From Crotalaria pallida (lineage: Eukaryota > Streptophyta > Magnoliopsida > Fabales > Fabaceae), in assembly GCA_037953625.1 (NCBI GenBank), contig CM075650.1, positions 19,287,501-19,351,500 of the forward strand: a stretch of DNA of 64,000 nucleotides. Direction: 5' to 3'. Positions 10,215 to 22,270 of this stretch are shown here, piece by piece (the stretch's first letter is position 1; every line of letters begins with the position of its first letter). The notes under the pieces were generated by a model. The model was given only the letters and a program-made list of their open reading frames with translations, did no database searches and was not told where the DNA came from. Position numbers and translations under genes: made by a program.

Positions 10215-13200
10215 TTGTGTCTTCGAACCAAGGAACGTAGATGGTACTTGGATAGTGGGTGTTCGAGACACATGACGGGAGACAAAACGCACTTCATTCA
10301 ACTTACTTCAAAAAGTGGTGGATATGTGACTTACGGCGACAACAACAAGGGCAAAATTCTAGGAGTTGGGAAGATTGGTAACGTATCTAACCTTGTCATA
10401 GAAAATGTCCTATACGTAGAGGGCTTAGAACACAATTTGCTTAGTATAAGCCAACTATGTGATATGGGCAATAATGTGACTTTTACTCCGGAATTATGCT
10501 TTATTAAGTCTAGTATAGATGATAGTGTTAAGTTTGTTGGTCATCGCTCTAATAACACTTACTTAATTGATTTGGATGAGATAACTTCACTATTTTCAAA
10601 ATGTTTTAAATCTTTTGATGATAAGATTCGTCTTTGGCATCGACGAATTGCACATATTAATGTGAATCAATTAAATAAACTTTTGCGAAAAGACTTAGTG
10701 ATTGGTTTACCTAAACTAAACTTTAAGCTTGATAGCATTTGTGACTCATGTCAAAAATGCAAGCAAGTTAAAAGCTCTTTTAAACCTAAAAATGTGATAA
10801 GCACAACAAAGCCATTGGAGCTAATCCACATGGATTTGTTTGGCCCATCACAAGTTCGAAGTTTAGGTGGCAATTACTATGGATTTGTTTTAGTAGATGA
10901 TTTTACTCGATTCACATGGACTTTATTTTTATCCGCAAAAAGTGAAGTTTACAAAAGTTTTAAAAAGTTTGCCAAACTCATCCAAAATCAACTAAGTTTG
11001 AAAATAGTGACTATTAGAAGTGACCACGGAGGTGAGTTTGAAAATACTAAGTTTGATGCGTTTTGTGATAAGTTTGGTATTGAACATCAATTCTCAGCCC
11101 CTAGAACTCCGGAGCAAAACGGAGTTGTAGAAAGGAAGAATAGGGTATTGGAGGAACTTGTACGTACAATGTTAAAAGAATCTAAAGTTCCTACATACTT
11201 TTGGGCCGATGCGGTAAACACCGCTTGTTATGTGATAAATAGGGTTCTTATTCGTCCGCATTTAAATAAAACACCTTATGAACTTTTAAAAGGGCGAAAG
11301 CCAAACATCTCATATTTTCATGTATTTGGGTGTAAGGTGTTTATCTTAAATAACGGAAAGAATCCGGTCGGCAAGTTTGATTCCAAAGCCGATGAAGGTA
11401 TATTCATAGGTTATTCAACCCATAGTAAAGCATATCGTGTCTATAACAAAAGAACATTAACCGTTGAGGAATCCGTGCATGTTGTATTTGATGAATCTCC
11501 GAGAGGAGATCGTGTTGTTTCTTGTGATGATGATAATATAGGTACTCTTATGGATCATGAGAAGTCAACACCACAACAATTAGAGGAGACGCAAGTAGAA
11601 CATGAAGAGGTGCAAACACATGATAAAGACTTAGCACAAGAGACACAACCTCAACTACCAATAGCTTGGAAGTCCAACAAAAATCATCCGGTTTCTAACA
11701 TCTTAGGTGACATTGCTAAGGGGGTGGTAACCCGAAGCACTTTAAATAATTTCTGTTATTATGTTGCCTTTGTATCTCAAATAGAACCTAAGAATGTCAA
11801 AGAGGCTCTTCAAGATGATCACTGGGTTATGGCCATGCAAGAAGAATTAAATCAATTTGAAAGGAATCAAGTTTGGGAGCTTGTGCCAAAACCTAATGAT
11901 CGTCCTAAAATAGGGACTCGTTGGGTCTATAGGAATAAGTTAGATGAATCGGGTATTATTGTTAGAAATAAAGCTAGGTTGGTAGCACAAGGTTATAGTC
12001 AAGAAGAAGGAATTGATTACAATGAGACTTATGCCCCCGTAGCTAGATTAGAAGCTATTCGTATTCTTCTCGCTTTTGCATCTATCATGAATTTTAAATT
12101 GTACCAAATGGATGTCAAAAGTGCTTTTCTTAACGGATACATTCAAGAGGAAGTTTATGTCTCACAACCTCCTGGTTTTGAAAGTTTTGATCATCCGAAC
12201 TACGTTTTTAAGTTGAAAAAGGCTTTGTACGGTCTTAAACAAGCTCCTAGAGCTTGGTACGATCGACTAAGCAATTTTTTATTGGAAAAAGGTTTTAAAC
12301 GAGGTACTGTGGACACTACTCTCTTTATTGAACGTTCCGGTAAGGATATTCTTTTGGTTCAAATATACGTTGATGATATTATATTTGGTGCTACTAATGA
12401 TAATTGTGTAAGAAGTTTTCAGATTTAATGCAAAGCGAATTCGAGATGTCGATGATGGGAGAGCTTACATTCTTTCTTGGCCTTCAAATAAAGCAACTCA
12501 ACGATGGCATTTGTATACATCAAAGTAAATATTGTAGAGAGCTTCTCAAACGTTTTGGCATGGACTCGTGTAAATCCGCTTCTACTCCAATGAGCGTTGC
12601 ATGCTACCTAGATCAAGATGAGGCTGGAAAAGCGGTAGAGGTAACAAAGTATCGTGGAATTATTGGTAGTTTGTTATACTTAACTGCATCTAGGCCTGAT
12701 ATCATGTTTAGTGTTTGTATGTGTGCACGTTTTCAAGCTAAACCGAAAGAGTCGCATCTAACTGCTGTCAAAAGAATAATGAAATACTTAAAAGGTACAA
12801 CCAATACCGGTTTGTGGTACCCTAAGGATGTTTTTTTAAAACTTATAGGTTATTCGGACTCTGACTTTGCCGGTTGTAAAGTTGAGCGAAAAAGTACAAG
12901 TGGAACTTGTCATTTAATTGGTAGTTCGCTTGTATCGTGGTTTTCTAAAAAGCAAAATTGTGTTGCTTTATCGACCGCGGAGGCCGAATACATAGCGACC
13001 GGTAGTTGTTGTGCTCAAATCCTTTGGATGAAGCAACAATTATCGGATTTTGGTTTAAATTTGACAAAAATCCCTATAAAGTGTGATAACACTTCGGCAA
13101 TCAATTTGACTAAAAACCCGGTATTGCACTCAAGGACAAAGCACATTGAAATTAGACATCATTTTTTGAGAGATCATGTTCTAAAAGGTGATTGTATTAT

Positions 13201-13318
13201 TGAGTTTGTTCAAACTTCGGATCAATTAGCTGATATCTTTACAAAACCTTTACCAAGGGATACATTTTATAAAATTAGAAGAGAACTTGGTATTTTTGAT
13301 GAATCAACTATTAGCTAA
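10215..13318 (+). pseudogene. pol: Sire1 pol (one-base deletion in RT)
   Basis: Pol lies in the -1 frame relative to gag. Domains in order: aspartic protease with DSGCSRHMTG (about 10254-10283); GAG-pre-integrase zinc region (LWHRRIAHIN ... CDSCQKCK, about 10633-10767); integrase core with HMDLFGP, RSDHGGEF and NGVVERKNR; RT with NKARLVAQGYSQEEG, QMDVKSAFLNG, LYGLKQAPRAWY and the catalytic YVDDIIFG (about 12368-12391); RNase H with YSDSDFAG, STAEAEYIA and DQLADIFTKPLP. A single T is missing just after YVDD (about 12404-12408), moving the remainder (to 13318) into another frame. Otherwise it is open. Copia order with integrase before RT is clear. Confidence 0.93.
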
Positions 13319-13568
13319 TTGTATTTGATGCTTTTAGAAATCACCTTCAAGCGTATTTCAATATGATTTGTTTTTTGAGTTGTTGTATTTTGATAAAGTG
13401 TTTCATAAATCTTTTGGTATGTAGTTGTGTGTGTATGTTTTTCTATGATATGATTACTTGCTTTATTTGAATGTGTGTTAATTGCTAAATGCTAAGTGTT
13501 TCTATGTGTTTGTGTGCATGAAAATGATTTTGCATGAAAATTTGAAATTTTAAGTTTTTCAGCAGTTT

Positions 13569-13741
13569 ACTCGATTAACAGATGTTTTCACTCGAGTAAT
13601 TTTTAAATATCTTTCGGCTTACTCGATTAATTGCATCTGTCACTCGATTAATTTTTAAATCACTTTCGGCTTACTCGATTAAACTTGATTTCACTCGATT
13701 AAGGAACGAAATACTCGAGTAACGTATCATTTCACTCGAGT
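13569..13741 (+). promoter_or_regulatory. Third phased palindrome cluster, internal
   Basis: Eight octamers start at 13569, 13590, 13621, 13642, 13673, 13693, 13713 and 13734, each ACTCGATT or ACTCGAGT. Spacings are 21, 31, 21, 31, 20, 20 and 21 bp, all near multiples of the 10.4-bp helical turn. It lies 250 bp after the pol stop and ends 13 bp before a TATA box (13754-13760). This copies the LTR promoter layout at an internal position. Confidence 0.82.
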
Positions 13742-13753
13742 AACGCGCGTTAG

Positions 13754-13760
13754 TATAAAA
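13754..13760 (+). promoter_or_regulatory. Internal TATA box before env-like remnant
   Basis: TATAAAA follows the third palindrome cluster. Downstream comes a CT-rich leader (about 13797-13842) and an ATG at 13860. Inference: a separate promoter for an env-like transcript. Confidence 0.5.
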
Positions 13761-13859
13761 CCTGAACTGCTGCATTTTGCATCATTTTTCCGAATTCTTC
13801 TCTCTCTTCATACAGTTTCTCTCTTCTTCTCTCTAAAGTTCATCATCAATCCGTCCCAA

Positions 13860-14241
13860 ATGGCCTAAAATCATCCATTAAAAACAAAATCCTAACTGAC
13901 TATTTTATGGTTATATTTTCTATGTTATGTTTCAGACTATGTTTATGTATTTGCTGTTCATGGTTGATGACTATGTTGGATACATTGTGGTACTATGTTT
14001 TGTGGTGCTTTGTTTTGGATTGTTATATTTAAATTATGGCACTATTCTGGATTGTTATATGGTTAGAGACTATACTCTGATTTTGGATTTTATTCATTAC
14101 GTCTTAACTATATTTTCATTCCTTATCATAGTTACTACACTTACCTTCCACTTTTGGCAAAGGATTTTTCTCAACATTTATATTTTTTTAATGATGCCAA
14201 AAGGGGGAGAATATTTTGTTGATGTTGTTCTTGTAGGTTAA
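13860..14241 (+). pseudogene. Env-like ORF remnant of Sire1
   Basis: The ATG at 13860 is followed by one alanine codon and then a stop, so any product from this start is dead. Further on, 13927-14241 encodes 104 residues with long hydrophobic stretches (for example YIVVLCFVVLCFGLLYL and YVLTIFSFLIIVTTLTF), compatible with membrane segments but also with AT-rich chance sequence. Sirevirus elements often have an env-like ORF in this position; I cannot show homology, so the link is positional. Confidence 0.4.
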
Positions 14242-14343
14242 GTTTTATTTTATTTTTCCTAAGTGTCTAACATTTAGGGGGAGTATTTTAAAACTTAGTG
14301 CTTAATTGCAAAGGAGGTTTGTCATCATCAAAAAGGGGGAGTT
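14192..14343 (+). promoter_or_regulatory. Multiple polypurine tracts of Sire1
   Basis: Three purine tracts precede the 3' LTR: AAAAGGGGGAGAA near 14196, GGGGGAGT near 14277, and AAAAAGGGGGAG at about 14330-14341. The last directly adjoins the LTR and is the likely plus-strand primer. Repeated tracts are a known Sirevirus trait and are also seen in Sire2. Confidence 0.8.
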
Positions 14344-15834
14344 TGTAGGTTTCTATGTTTTGATGCTAACAACCTTTCTCCAAGCAACAACATTATCAAC
14401 AAGGAAGCTATCTCATGAAGAATAGAATTAGGATTTAGTTTGATTCTAATGCAATGTAATATTTAATTTTATGCAATGCATATCATGAGAGTGGGTAGCT
14501 TTAGGTGATCTTAATGAAGCTTATAATAATGTTTGATTAAGAGTGAAGAAAACTTAATCTTGATTATAATAGCTCATATTAAAGTTATTGTGAAAATCCA
14601 TTTGAAAAACTTTGTTTTTAGTCCATATCTGATCAGGTCACTCGAGTAATGAGTTTGCCTTTACTCGAGTAATATGTGTTGTTATAGGTTAATCGAGTAA
14701 TGAGTTATTCGTCACTCGAGTAACGTATTTCAACATGTGTTAATCGAGTAGTGTGTTACACTTCACTCGAGTAACTTGAACAGTGGCAGAAAAATTATAA
14801 AAGGACTTCATTTTTACATGAACAAGGTTACACACTCTTTTACAATTTTCTATTGAGCAATACACTTTCATTTTTCAAGAGCTATTACACACTTCCTTTG
14901 AGAAATCAAGATTCAACAAATTTCTTCTATTCTTCACTCAAGATTAATCATTGTTCTAAGTTTTCTTTGAGATCAATATTTTTTAGTTCTTAATTGTGTT
15001 GAAGCTTTGCAACAAGAGGTTGCACATTTCAAGAGTTCAACAAAGGTGAAGAATTTCACAAGCAAGTCTTTGAAGGTTTATCAAAGCAAGATTGAAAAGG
15101 ATTTGGTTGGAAGCATCTTCAACAAATCAACAAGAGAAGACGGAAATTCAATTGGGTTAAAATTTCAAAGTGTTTGGTACACACTTTGAAGAAGGGTTAA
15201 GATAGGATAGCTTTGTGAGAAAGTTGCATCTTAAACATTGTAATTCTAACAATTGAATTTGTCTAGTAGAAACTCTTTATCATTTTGATAAAGGGGACTG
15301 GATGTAGCTTTCAAGTGGGTGAAAGTGAACCAGGATAAAATTACCGTCTTCATTGTTTCTTTTCTTGTTTGCATTAATTCAAGAACAATTGAATTTTAGG
15401 TTAGAATTGGGGTTTTTCAATTCATTATCAATAGACCTAAAATTGGTTGGTAAATTTACTTGCAATTGTTCATAGCATTCATACATAGTTTGTTGAATCA
15501 TCATAGTATTGCGATTCTAAAAGAATTCTCATCAAAACTCATTTACTATTCGATTTTTACCCAGATTACTCGAGTGAATTGTGGATTACTCGATTAATTT
15601 GAAAGCTGTTTTGAACTTTACTCGAGTGAGTCTTCTGATACTCGAGTGAAATAAAATTTGCTTGTGTAATACTCGATTAAAAGGTATTTTACTCGAGTAA
15701 CCTGACTTGTTTTTGAAAGAAAATTTATTTTCTTAAAATCATTCTCTACGGTGATCGAAATATCTGTACTAAAGCTTCAATATTCTATTCACCCCCCCTC
15801 TAGACTATATTGAGCTGCTTGTTGGTTTCCAACA
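14344..15834 (+). repeat. Sire1 3' LTR
   Basis: This 1491-bp LTR is nearly identical to 6850-8339. Visible differences include a G/A change after TTACTCGAGTAAT, loss of a CG in the CTTGCGTAAT string, and one extra C in the ACCCCCCCTC run. It is followed by AGACC, the duplicated target. Confidence 0.95.
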
Positions 15835-15839
15835 AGACC

Positions 15840-18460
15840 ATTTTCAGCTCAAAAGCTCTTTTCTATTACTCATGCCTTATAAGTCTTTTCAACATTCATA
15901 ATCTCTTCTTATTAAGTCTTATGAGATCGCATCCATCGATGATTAGGGAAATAAAATATCATCGAGGTAAAGAGTTTAGTTTGCAGTTAGCACACATGTC
16001 TACATCTTCTCGGTAATCCACCCAACCTAGTCGGAAGCAAACAGGAGTACATGACCTTTACCACGCAGGCATTGACAGCTGTCCGCTACCTCGTAGCAAC
16101 ATAAAATACAATACTGGCTCATTACACAAATGCAAAATATCACATTGCCTCGTTCCAGTCCCTCTCCACTGTCCTCGAATTGCCAAAGGGGGCGACAGTA
16201 CTTTTCTAGTCTCGAGTGCAGAACTTACCACGGCATCGGACCGATCTGCCCTTACCACATATGGAATTCGTTCCGCCTAGAAAAATACTCAAGGCTTCTT
16301 GACGTATCACCGTCCTTACCTTCCCCTTTTGCTATCACAACCCGAGTATCCGCAGATACCCAGGGTATCTTCCTCTCCACTACTTCGCACTCATACTCAC
16401 CTTGTTAGTCAATGTCTTTTAAAAGTTTTCTCTCATCATTAGTCTTTTATAAGTTTCCCTTCATCTTTAATCTTTTTAATACCTATGGTCGACTCATCCT
16501 CGTAACATCCCTTCGATGAGTCCCAACCACTAACAAAGTTATTATCTTTCCGCAAAGAGCACAAGGTTCCACATTCCTCAAGATATCATTGCGAGCCAGC
16601 TTAAATCATTGAGCCTCATTGCATAATTACATTTCTTTGCCATCGGCACTTCATCAATTGAATTCACATCTCTATAGATAATTTGAGCTTTCACAAAGCA
16701 GAGCCACAATTCATCTCATATTTCTTTTCACAATATCTCATCAGCATTACATTCATCATAACTTGAGCTTTTGTAACACAACATCACAATTCTTCTCATA
16801 TTTCTTACTCGTAATTCTCATCAGCATAATTCTCATTAGCAATATTCTCATCAGCAATATTCTCATCATCATTGCTCTTGTCTTAACTCATAATCTTTTT
16901 CTCATGGATTTCATACTATCTTAATTCTCATCTTAAATTTCATAATTTCCATTGTCTCACTTTAAACATCACCATAATTCCAGAGTAATACAGATATATT
17001 TCAAGCATGCTTACAAGACCAAGTAGATCATATATAAATAAATTAAAATGCATGGTAATCAGAATCATAACATATAATCATGTAAGCACATAACATATAG
17101 CAATTAATAGAATTTCAAACTTGATATACTCAGATTAGAACTGAGTCTAAGTGTCACGTTGACTTAGGCCTACTGCTCTCTCACCTCTTACTCTAGCTGC
17201 TGCAAATGCGCGTCCATGACAGTTCCTTGTTGTTCCAACCCACCGTCTAAAAATACCTCATATTAAATAAAATACATTTACGTTAAAATTGCATTTGAAC
17301 AAAGTTCATCCTTTAAATACTTCTTTTTAGTTCTCATTAAACAAGTTAGAATATAATCATTTCCTCAAAACCATTCCAACTTTTTCCAATACTTTGAGTT
17401 CTCAAAAACCATTTGAAAACAACTAACAACAATAATTAAAGTAATTGATTTGGTTGCTGGTCCAGTCTTGGACATCCACACTTTTCAACTTAAAAACACC
17501 GAAAAATCATTATTTTTCAAACTAGCTTTTATAATAACAAAGGGTACTTAAAATTTTTACTTTTTATCAATTGAAAACACTTTAGAAATAGAAACACTTT
17601 AATTACAAATTATGGACAGCAAAGAATAAGTATAAAAAATCATCGTTTACACTTTAATTTTTCCAAGAAAACTCATATACAAACTTTATACTAAAAATCT
17701 TTAAAGTAAACACTTATATATTACTTGCAAAACCTTAGTGTCATAAAATAATTATTTGGACAGCAACTTATACTTTTCATAAAAAGCACTTATATAAATT
17801 AGATTAAGCTCACCAATCTCACGTAAACACCTTTTTATTTAACAAAATTATTTTACCTATTTTATATCTCCAAAACTGAATTGAATAAAAATAATACAAA
17901 TAGGGAATAATTTCTTATTATCAAAATCAACAAAAACCAAAATATTAATCATGCTTACAACAATTTTGTCTTTCTAATCATGGAGATTCTCAATCCTTCA
18001 TATGCATGCAAGACTAAACAATTTTCCAAACATTCTCATGCAAACACTTTAAACACATAGATCAAGTACCAAGACTTACATGCATGCTCTCAAATAAATT
18101 TTTTAAAGTCTAAGCCCCTATTTATCTAGGTATGGCGGAATTTAACATCAAGAAAAAGAGGATCTTTTGGTCAAAATTTTAACATGCAAGAATCAAGCTT
18201 TCCACTTTTCTACTTAAATCATGCAAGACTTAAAATAAATAAAATATATATTAACACCTTTCTTTTTTTCAACCAAACATTAAATCTTTAAGATTAAAAT
18301 CACATATTAACATGTAAATGCTTAAAACTCATAGATCTAGTCTTAAAACTAACATGCATGGTTTAAGTTTCTTATTTCCACAAAGAACTCAAGATCATGC
18401 ATCAAATAATCATATAATCACATGCATGCACTTGAAACTCACTAAACTAGCCATGAAACT
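15840..18460 (-). mobile_element. LTR A, middle piece
   Basis: This resumes LTR A after Sire1. Its reverse complement matches B at 19650-23030. The best-preserved match is 16020-16400 against 22500-22960, including ATTCCATATGTGGTAAGGGC on the minus strand. A small tandem array of ATTCTCATCAGCA-type units lies at about 16810-16870. The rest (about 17250-18460) is AT-rich with no gene. The open frames at 16058-16408 on both strands are antisense shadows of this LTR. Confidence 0.7.
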
Positions 18461-19241
18461 TGTGACATTCTGTGTTTTCCTAACTAAGATAAATAAATTT
18501 TCATTAAAGAGGAATTTTGAGATATTGTTTTACAAAGGATTTTTTTTTGTGTGTATTCTATTCGGTTACGTAATAAGTTGTCGTTTTACGGAGTTTTGGT
18601 AAACAAATATTTTATAGGATCCAAGCAAATGATTTTATTGAGTTTGGACTGATTTAATTAATGAGAAGTGAGTTATGATTTTATTGTTGGTGATTTCTTA
18701 TAGGAATGAATTTCCTTGTGAACTTTAATAGATTTAACAAACTTCAGAGATTTATAACTTTTTAACCGTAACTCCGAATTTTATGATCTTTATATGAAAA
18801 CGATCGTATTGAAATGTGGATTTCAAAAATGTAACTTTTATAATTTTCTGGGTTGATTTACGAAAATTATTTCTCAGATCTGTAAAGTACGAATTTTGAA
18901 GATATTGATCATGAAAATAGTTTTGATCTCTAATGAATTTTTCCTTTTGAGAATCTCTTTTATATATGAAAAGGTGATTTTAGAAAATGAAAATGCAATG
19001 TATATGTATGTGCATATGTATGTGTTGTGTGATGCATGGAATGATAAAATAAATAGGAATAAAATAACATATCTTTAAGAAAGTGATATGATGCGTGATT
19101 TGATTTATTTCCCTAAATTGCTCTAACTTGTCTATCACTCAAATACTCTTGCATGCAACTTTTCAAAGAGCCAAAATTGCCCCTAGCCCTCACACAAGAA
19201 CCGAATTGTTTTAAGGGCAAAAGGGGGAATGCACGATTTGC

Positions 19242-19250
19242 CTATAAATA
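19242..19250 (+). promoter_or_regulatory. TATA box of LTR B
   Basis: CCTATAAATAG is followed by a leader with CTCCTC and an (AG)n tract (about 19344-19369). No ANYCGRNT palindrome cluster is visible upstream, unlike in C, D and the copia LTRs. The homologous box in A is on the minus strand near 24418-24427. Confidence 0.65.
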
Positions 19251-19343
19251 GTCCACGCCTTAGTTCATTTTGCTTCATTTTCATTTCCTCCTCTTCATTT
19301 CACACCAAACACAATCTAAGAGCTTCATCAAACTCTTAGAGCT

Positions 19344-19369
19344 TAGAGAGAGAGAGAGAGAGAGAGAGC
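19344..19369. repeat. (AG)n microsatellite in B leader
   Basis: A GA/AG run is followed by GAG and GAAGAA-rich purine sequence to about 19410. LTR A has a matching CT run at 24273-24309, at the homologous leader position on the minus strand. The tract is therefore an ancestral part of the leader in this family. Confidence 0.8.
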
Positions 19370-22148
19370 GAGTAGAGGGCCGTGAGGGAGAAGAAGAGAA
19401 GAAGAAGAAGATTTCAAGCGTGATTCAAGATTTTTCTTTGAAGATCAAGTGTTTGAAGCTTAGGAAATCAAGCTTAGGTAGAAACCCTTCTCTTTCTTAG
19501 AAAGCTTTGTTTTAAGATCTTGAAAATCTAAGAGTTTCATGTAACAATTTGTAAGCTTGTAATTTTCTTTCTTTTGCATGTTGTTTTTGAGCTTTCTCTT
19601 GTCTTTCTACACCTATTTCTACTTGGATCTAAGATTGAAAACAAAGAAATGAACATGCATCAACTTGATGATGCTCACGGTTTTGATTCCTTTTTACTTA
19701 AAAATAATTTTTGATCTTTGATTTGTATTTTTATGTTGATTTTATGACTTGATTTATAAGATCTAAGTACATGCATGTTGATGTTTGATCTTGAAATGTA
19801 CTTTTGATGTTTCTTTGAAAAGTAAGTTGAAAATGTTTATCTTGATCTATGATTATTTTGGTTCTTGTATGTTTATGTGAAAAAGCTAAGATCTTGATGA
19901 TTGCATGTTGATATTATACTTAGATTTGTCGATTTGTGTACATGCATGTCATGATCTACACTTGATCTATGATGAAGCTTAAAACTTGAGTCTTGCATGT
20001 TCTATTTGAGTGAAAAGATTGGATTTTTCTTGATGATCTTCACGGTTTTAAAGAAATAATTAAGGAAGCAAGTTTTAAAAATGATTTTGACTTAAAAAGG
20101 GCTTGATCTATATATTTTTCTCTTTGCATGTTAAAGATCTATTGAAATATATGCTTGATGGTGATTGCATGTTGATTCTATGGCTATTTGGTTGATTTAA
20201 GCACATGCATGTGATTCTTGGGTTGGAAAGTGTATAATCTAAACTTGGTTAACAATAAAGTTGAGATCTTGAGCTTTGCATGTGAGTTTTAACAAAATAT
20301 TTTTCTCAAACCTTGATGCATGTTTCGGTTTTGAAGAAAGATTAAGTTTTCATGCTTTAAAAAAAATTATTTTTGGCTTAAGCATGACTTGATCTATGTG
20401 TTAAGACATTATGCATGCAAAAAGATTTGAAAGAAAATTTGTTTTTGGGGATGATGAAACTCGGTCAAGCTTGGGAAGGGTAAAGATCACGTTTTGATCA
20501 TCCTTTAGGGTGCATGCATGTTGATATTAGTTTAATCTAAGGATTTTAAAATACATGCATGAAATTATTAAGGCATGAAAGATAAGACTTTGGTGTAATC
20601 TTTGATTTAATTCAAGTTAAGGAAATGAATTAAAAGTTTGCTAATTTTTCAAGATAAAGCTCACGGTTTTTGAATTAAAAAGGAAGAAATAATTTCATGA
20701 TTTTATGTCTTTGATGTTAAACAAATCTTTGCTTTGACTTGTGCATATATTCGGCCAATGCATGTCTAACTAGGTTTAAGAATCTTTTTCATGAAATGAC
20801 ATGTGATAATGATTGTGTTTCATGTGTTGATGTTAAGTATTTTGGTTTGTGATTAAATAGGGTAGGACTTTATTCGGCCAAGACTAATTAAATAGGGTAG
20901 GACTTTATTTTGTTAAATGCTAATTGATATTTAAGAAGTATATGATTCATATGAATTGATTTATCAAAATATTGTTGCTATTTGAGCGTTAAGTAATTAC
21001 TTGAGAATATTTGTGTATGAAAATAACTTTGAAGACTAGTTGATTGTGAGGTTGTTATCTTTGAATAACATGAATTGATGGATTGTGTTTGATGGCTGCC
21101 CAAGATTTGTTTCATGACAAAAAGCTTGAATTTTAAAGTGTGAAAGTGATTGTTTTGAGCTAAAGAATTATTTAAAGTAAAAAAAAAGGTACTTCTATGG
21201 TGTTTTCGGGTTTTATTAAAGAGAATTTGCAAAACAATTCTTTTCTGTCCAGAATTGTTTGGATTTGTTTCTTAACTTTAAAAGTGTACTCATGTGATTT
21301 AAAGTATGGTTTTCAAGCGATAATTGATTTGGGAAAAATTAGAGTTGTTTTGAGAAAACAAGCGTGTTTTAAATTAATCGACGATGAATGAAATGTGTTT
21401 GAGTTAATGGAAGATTTCTTATATAAGTTAATAATAAAAACGTGCTCTGTCTAATACGAGGAATGGTAAAGACGAGGGATCGGAGCAGCTGACAGCGACA
21501 AGGATCTTCGGAGATCGTGCGCTTTATTTGATGGAACTAGAGGTGAGAGAGAAGCTTTCCTAAGACACCGTGGTATTTAGGCGATTTATTAGGACATTCC
21601 TGATCATCTCAAAGGTCGGAACTTCGTGGTTTCTGAGTCAGTAGTATAGTGGCAATTGTCTGTGTTTGTGTGGCCACTTATACGAAGGAGACAAAGACCA
21701 CCTGTTGTTATGTGATGGTATTATATGATGATGATTTGAAATAGCATGTTTATGTTATCTGTTTAAATGTTTAATTATGCATGATGATATTTGAATTGTT
21801 GATTAATAAGAGTAACATGCTGATGAGCGTCTGTTACGTCTTGAAAATGAGATAACGTGGATAAGATTGTGAAAGTAAAAGATACAAAGAGAAAGAAGTG
21901 ATACCCGGTTGGGTTTAAGTCCTTATTGAATAAGGCAAACTTGATAAGACATTGAGAAACGATATAAGTTAATTAAGATTGTGAAAAGATTTAAGATATC
22001 ATGAAAGTCCTAAGAATGTGGTAAGAGATAAGATATGATGTGAACGAAAGTATCGTAATGCCGTTGGGCAAGAGCTGATGATAATGATGCTGATGAGCCA
22101 GAGCTGAGGAAAGTAATGTTGTTGTTGTTTATTGGAAGAGAGATGTGA

Positions 22149-22270
22149 TATGAGTTGAGCTTTGCTCCTCCGCTGATTGAATGAGACTTGTCTTGAGTTG
22201 AGCTTTGCTCCTCCGCTGTTGATCACTTGAAATGAGACTTGCCTTGAGTTGAGCTATGCTCCTCCGCTGA
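22149..22270 (+). repeat. Tandem GAGTTGAGCTTTGCTCCTCCGCTG repeats (~24-bp core)
   Basis: Three copies of a core beginning GAGTTGAGCT and ending CTCCTCCGCTG lie at about 22151, 22195 and 22246, joined by TGAGACTTG(T/C)CTT spacers. The array occupies the same LTR region as the hairpin array of D and the repeats of C. Each core contains GAGC...GCTC, which can form a small stem. Confidence 0.65.

Larger units (their letters stand above)
6850..15834 (+). mobile_element. Sire1: Sirevirus-like Ty1/copia retrotransposon
   Basis: This is a near-complete copia element of 8985 bp inside LTR A. The 5-bp duplication AGACC is at 6845-6849 and 15835-15839. The LTRs start TG and end CA (6850-8339 and 14344-15834). 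Order: LTR, primer site for initiator tRNA-Met, gag with two zinc knuckles, then protease, integrase, RT and RNase H (the copia order), then about 1 kb with an env-like remnant and several polypurine tracts, then LTR. Long LTRs, the two-knuckle gag, and repeated polypurine tracts fit the SIRE/Maximus lineage. I count about ten substitutions and one length change between the LTRs, so the insertion is young. Gag and RT each carry a one-base deletion. Confidence 0.95.
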
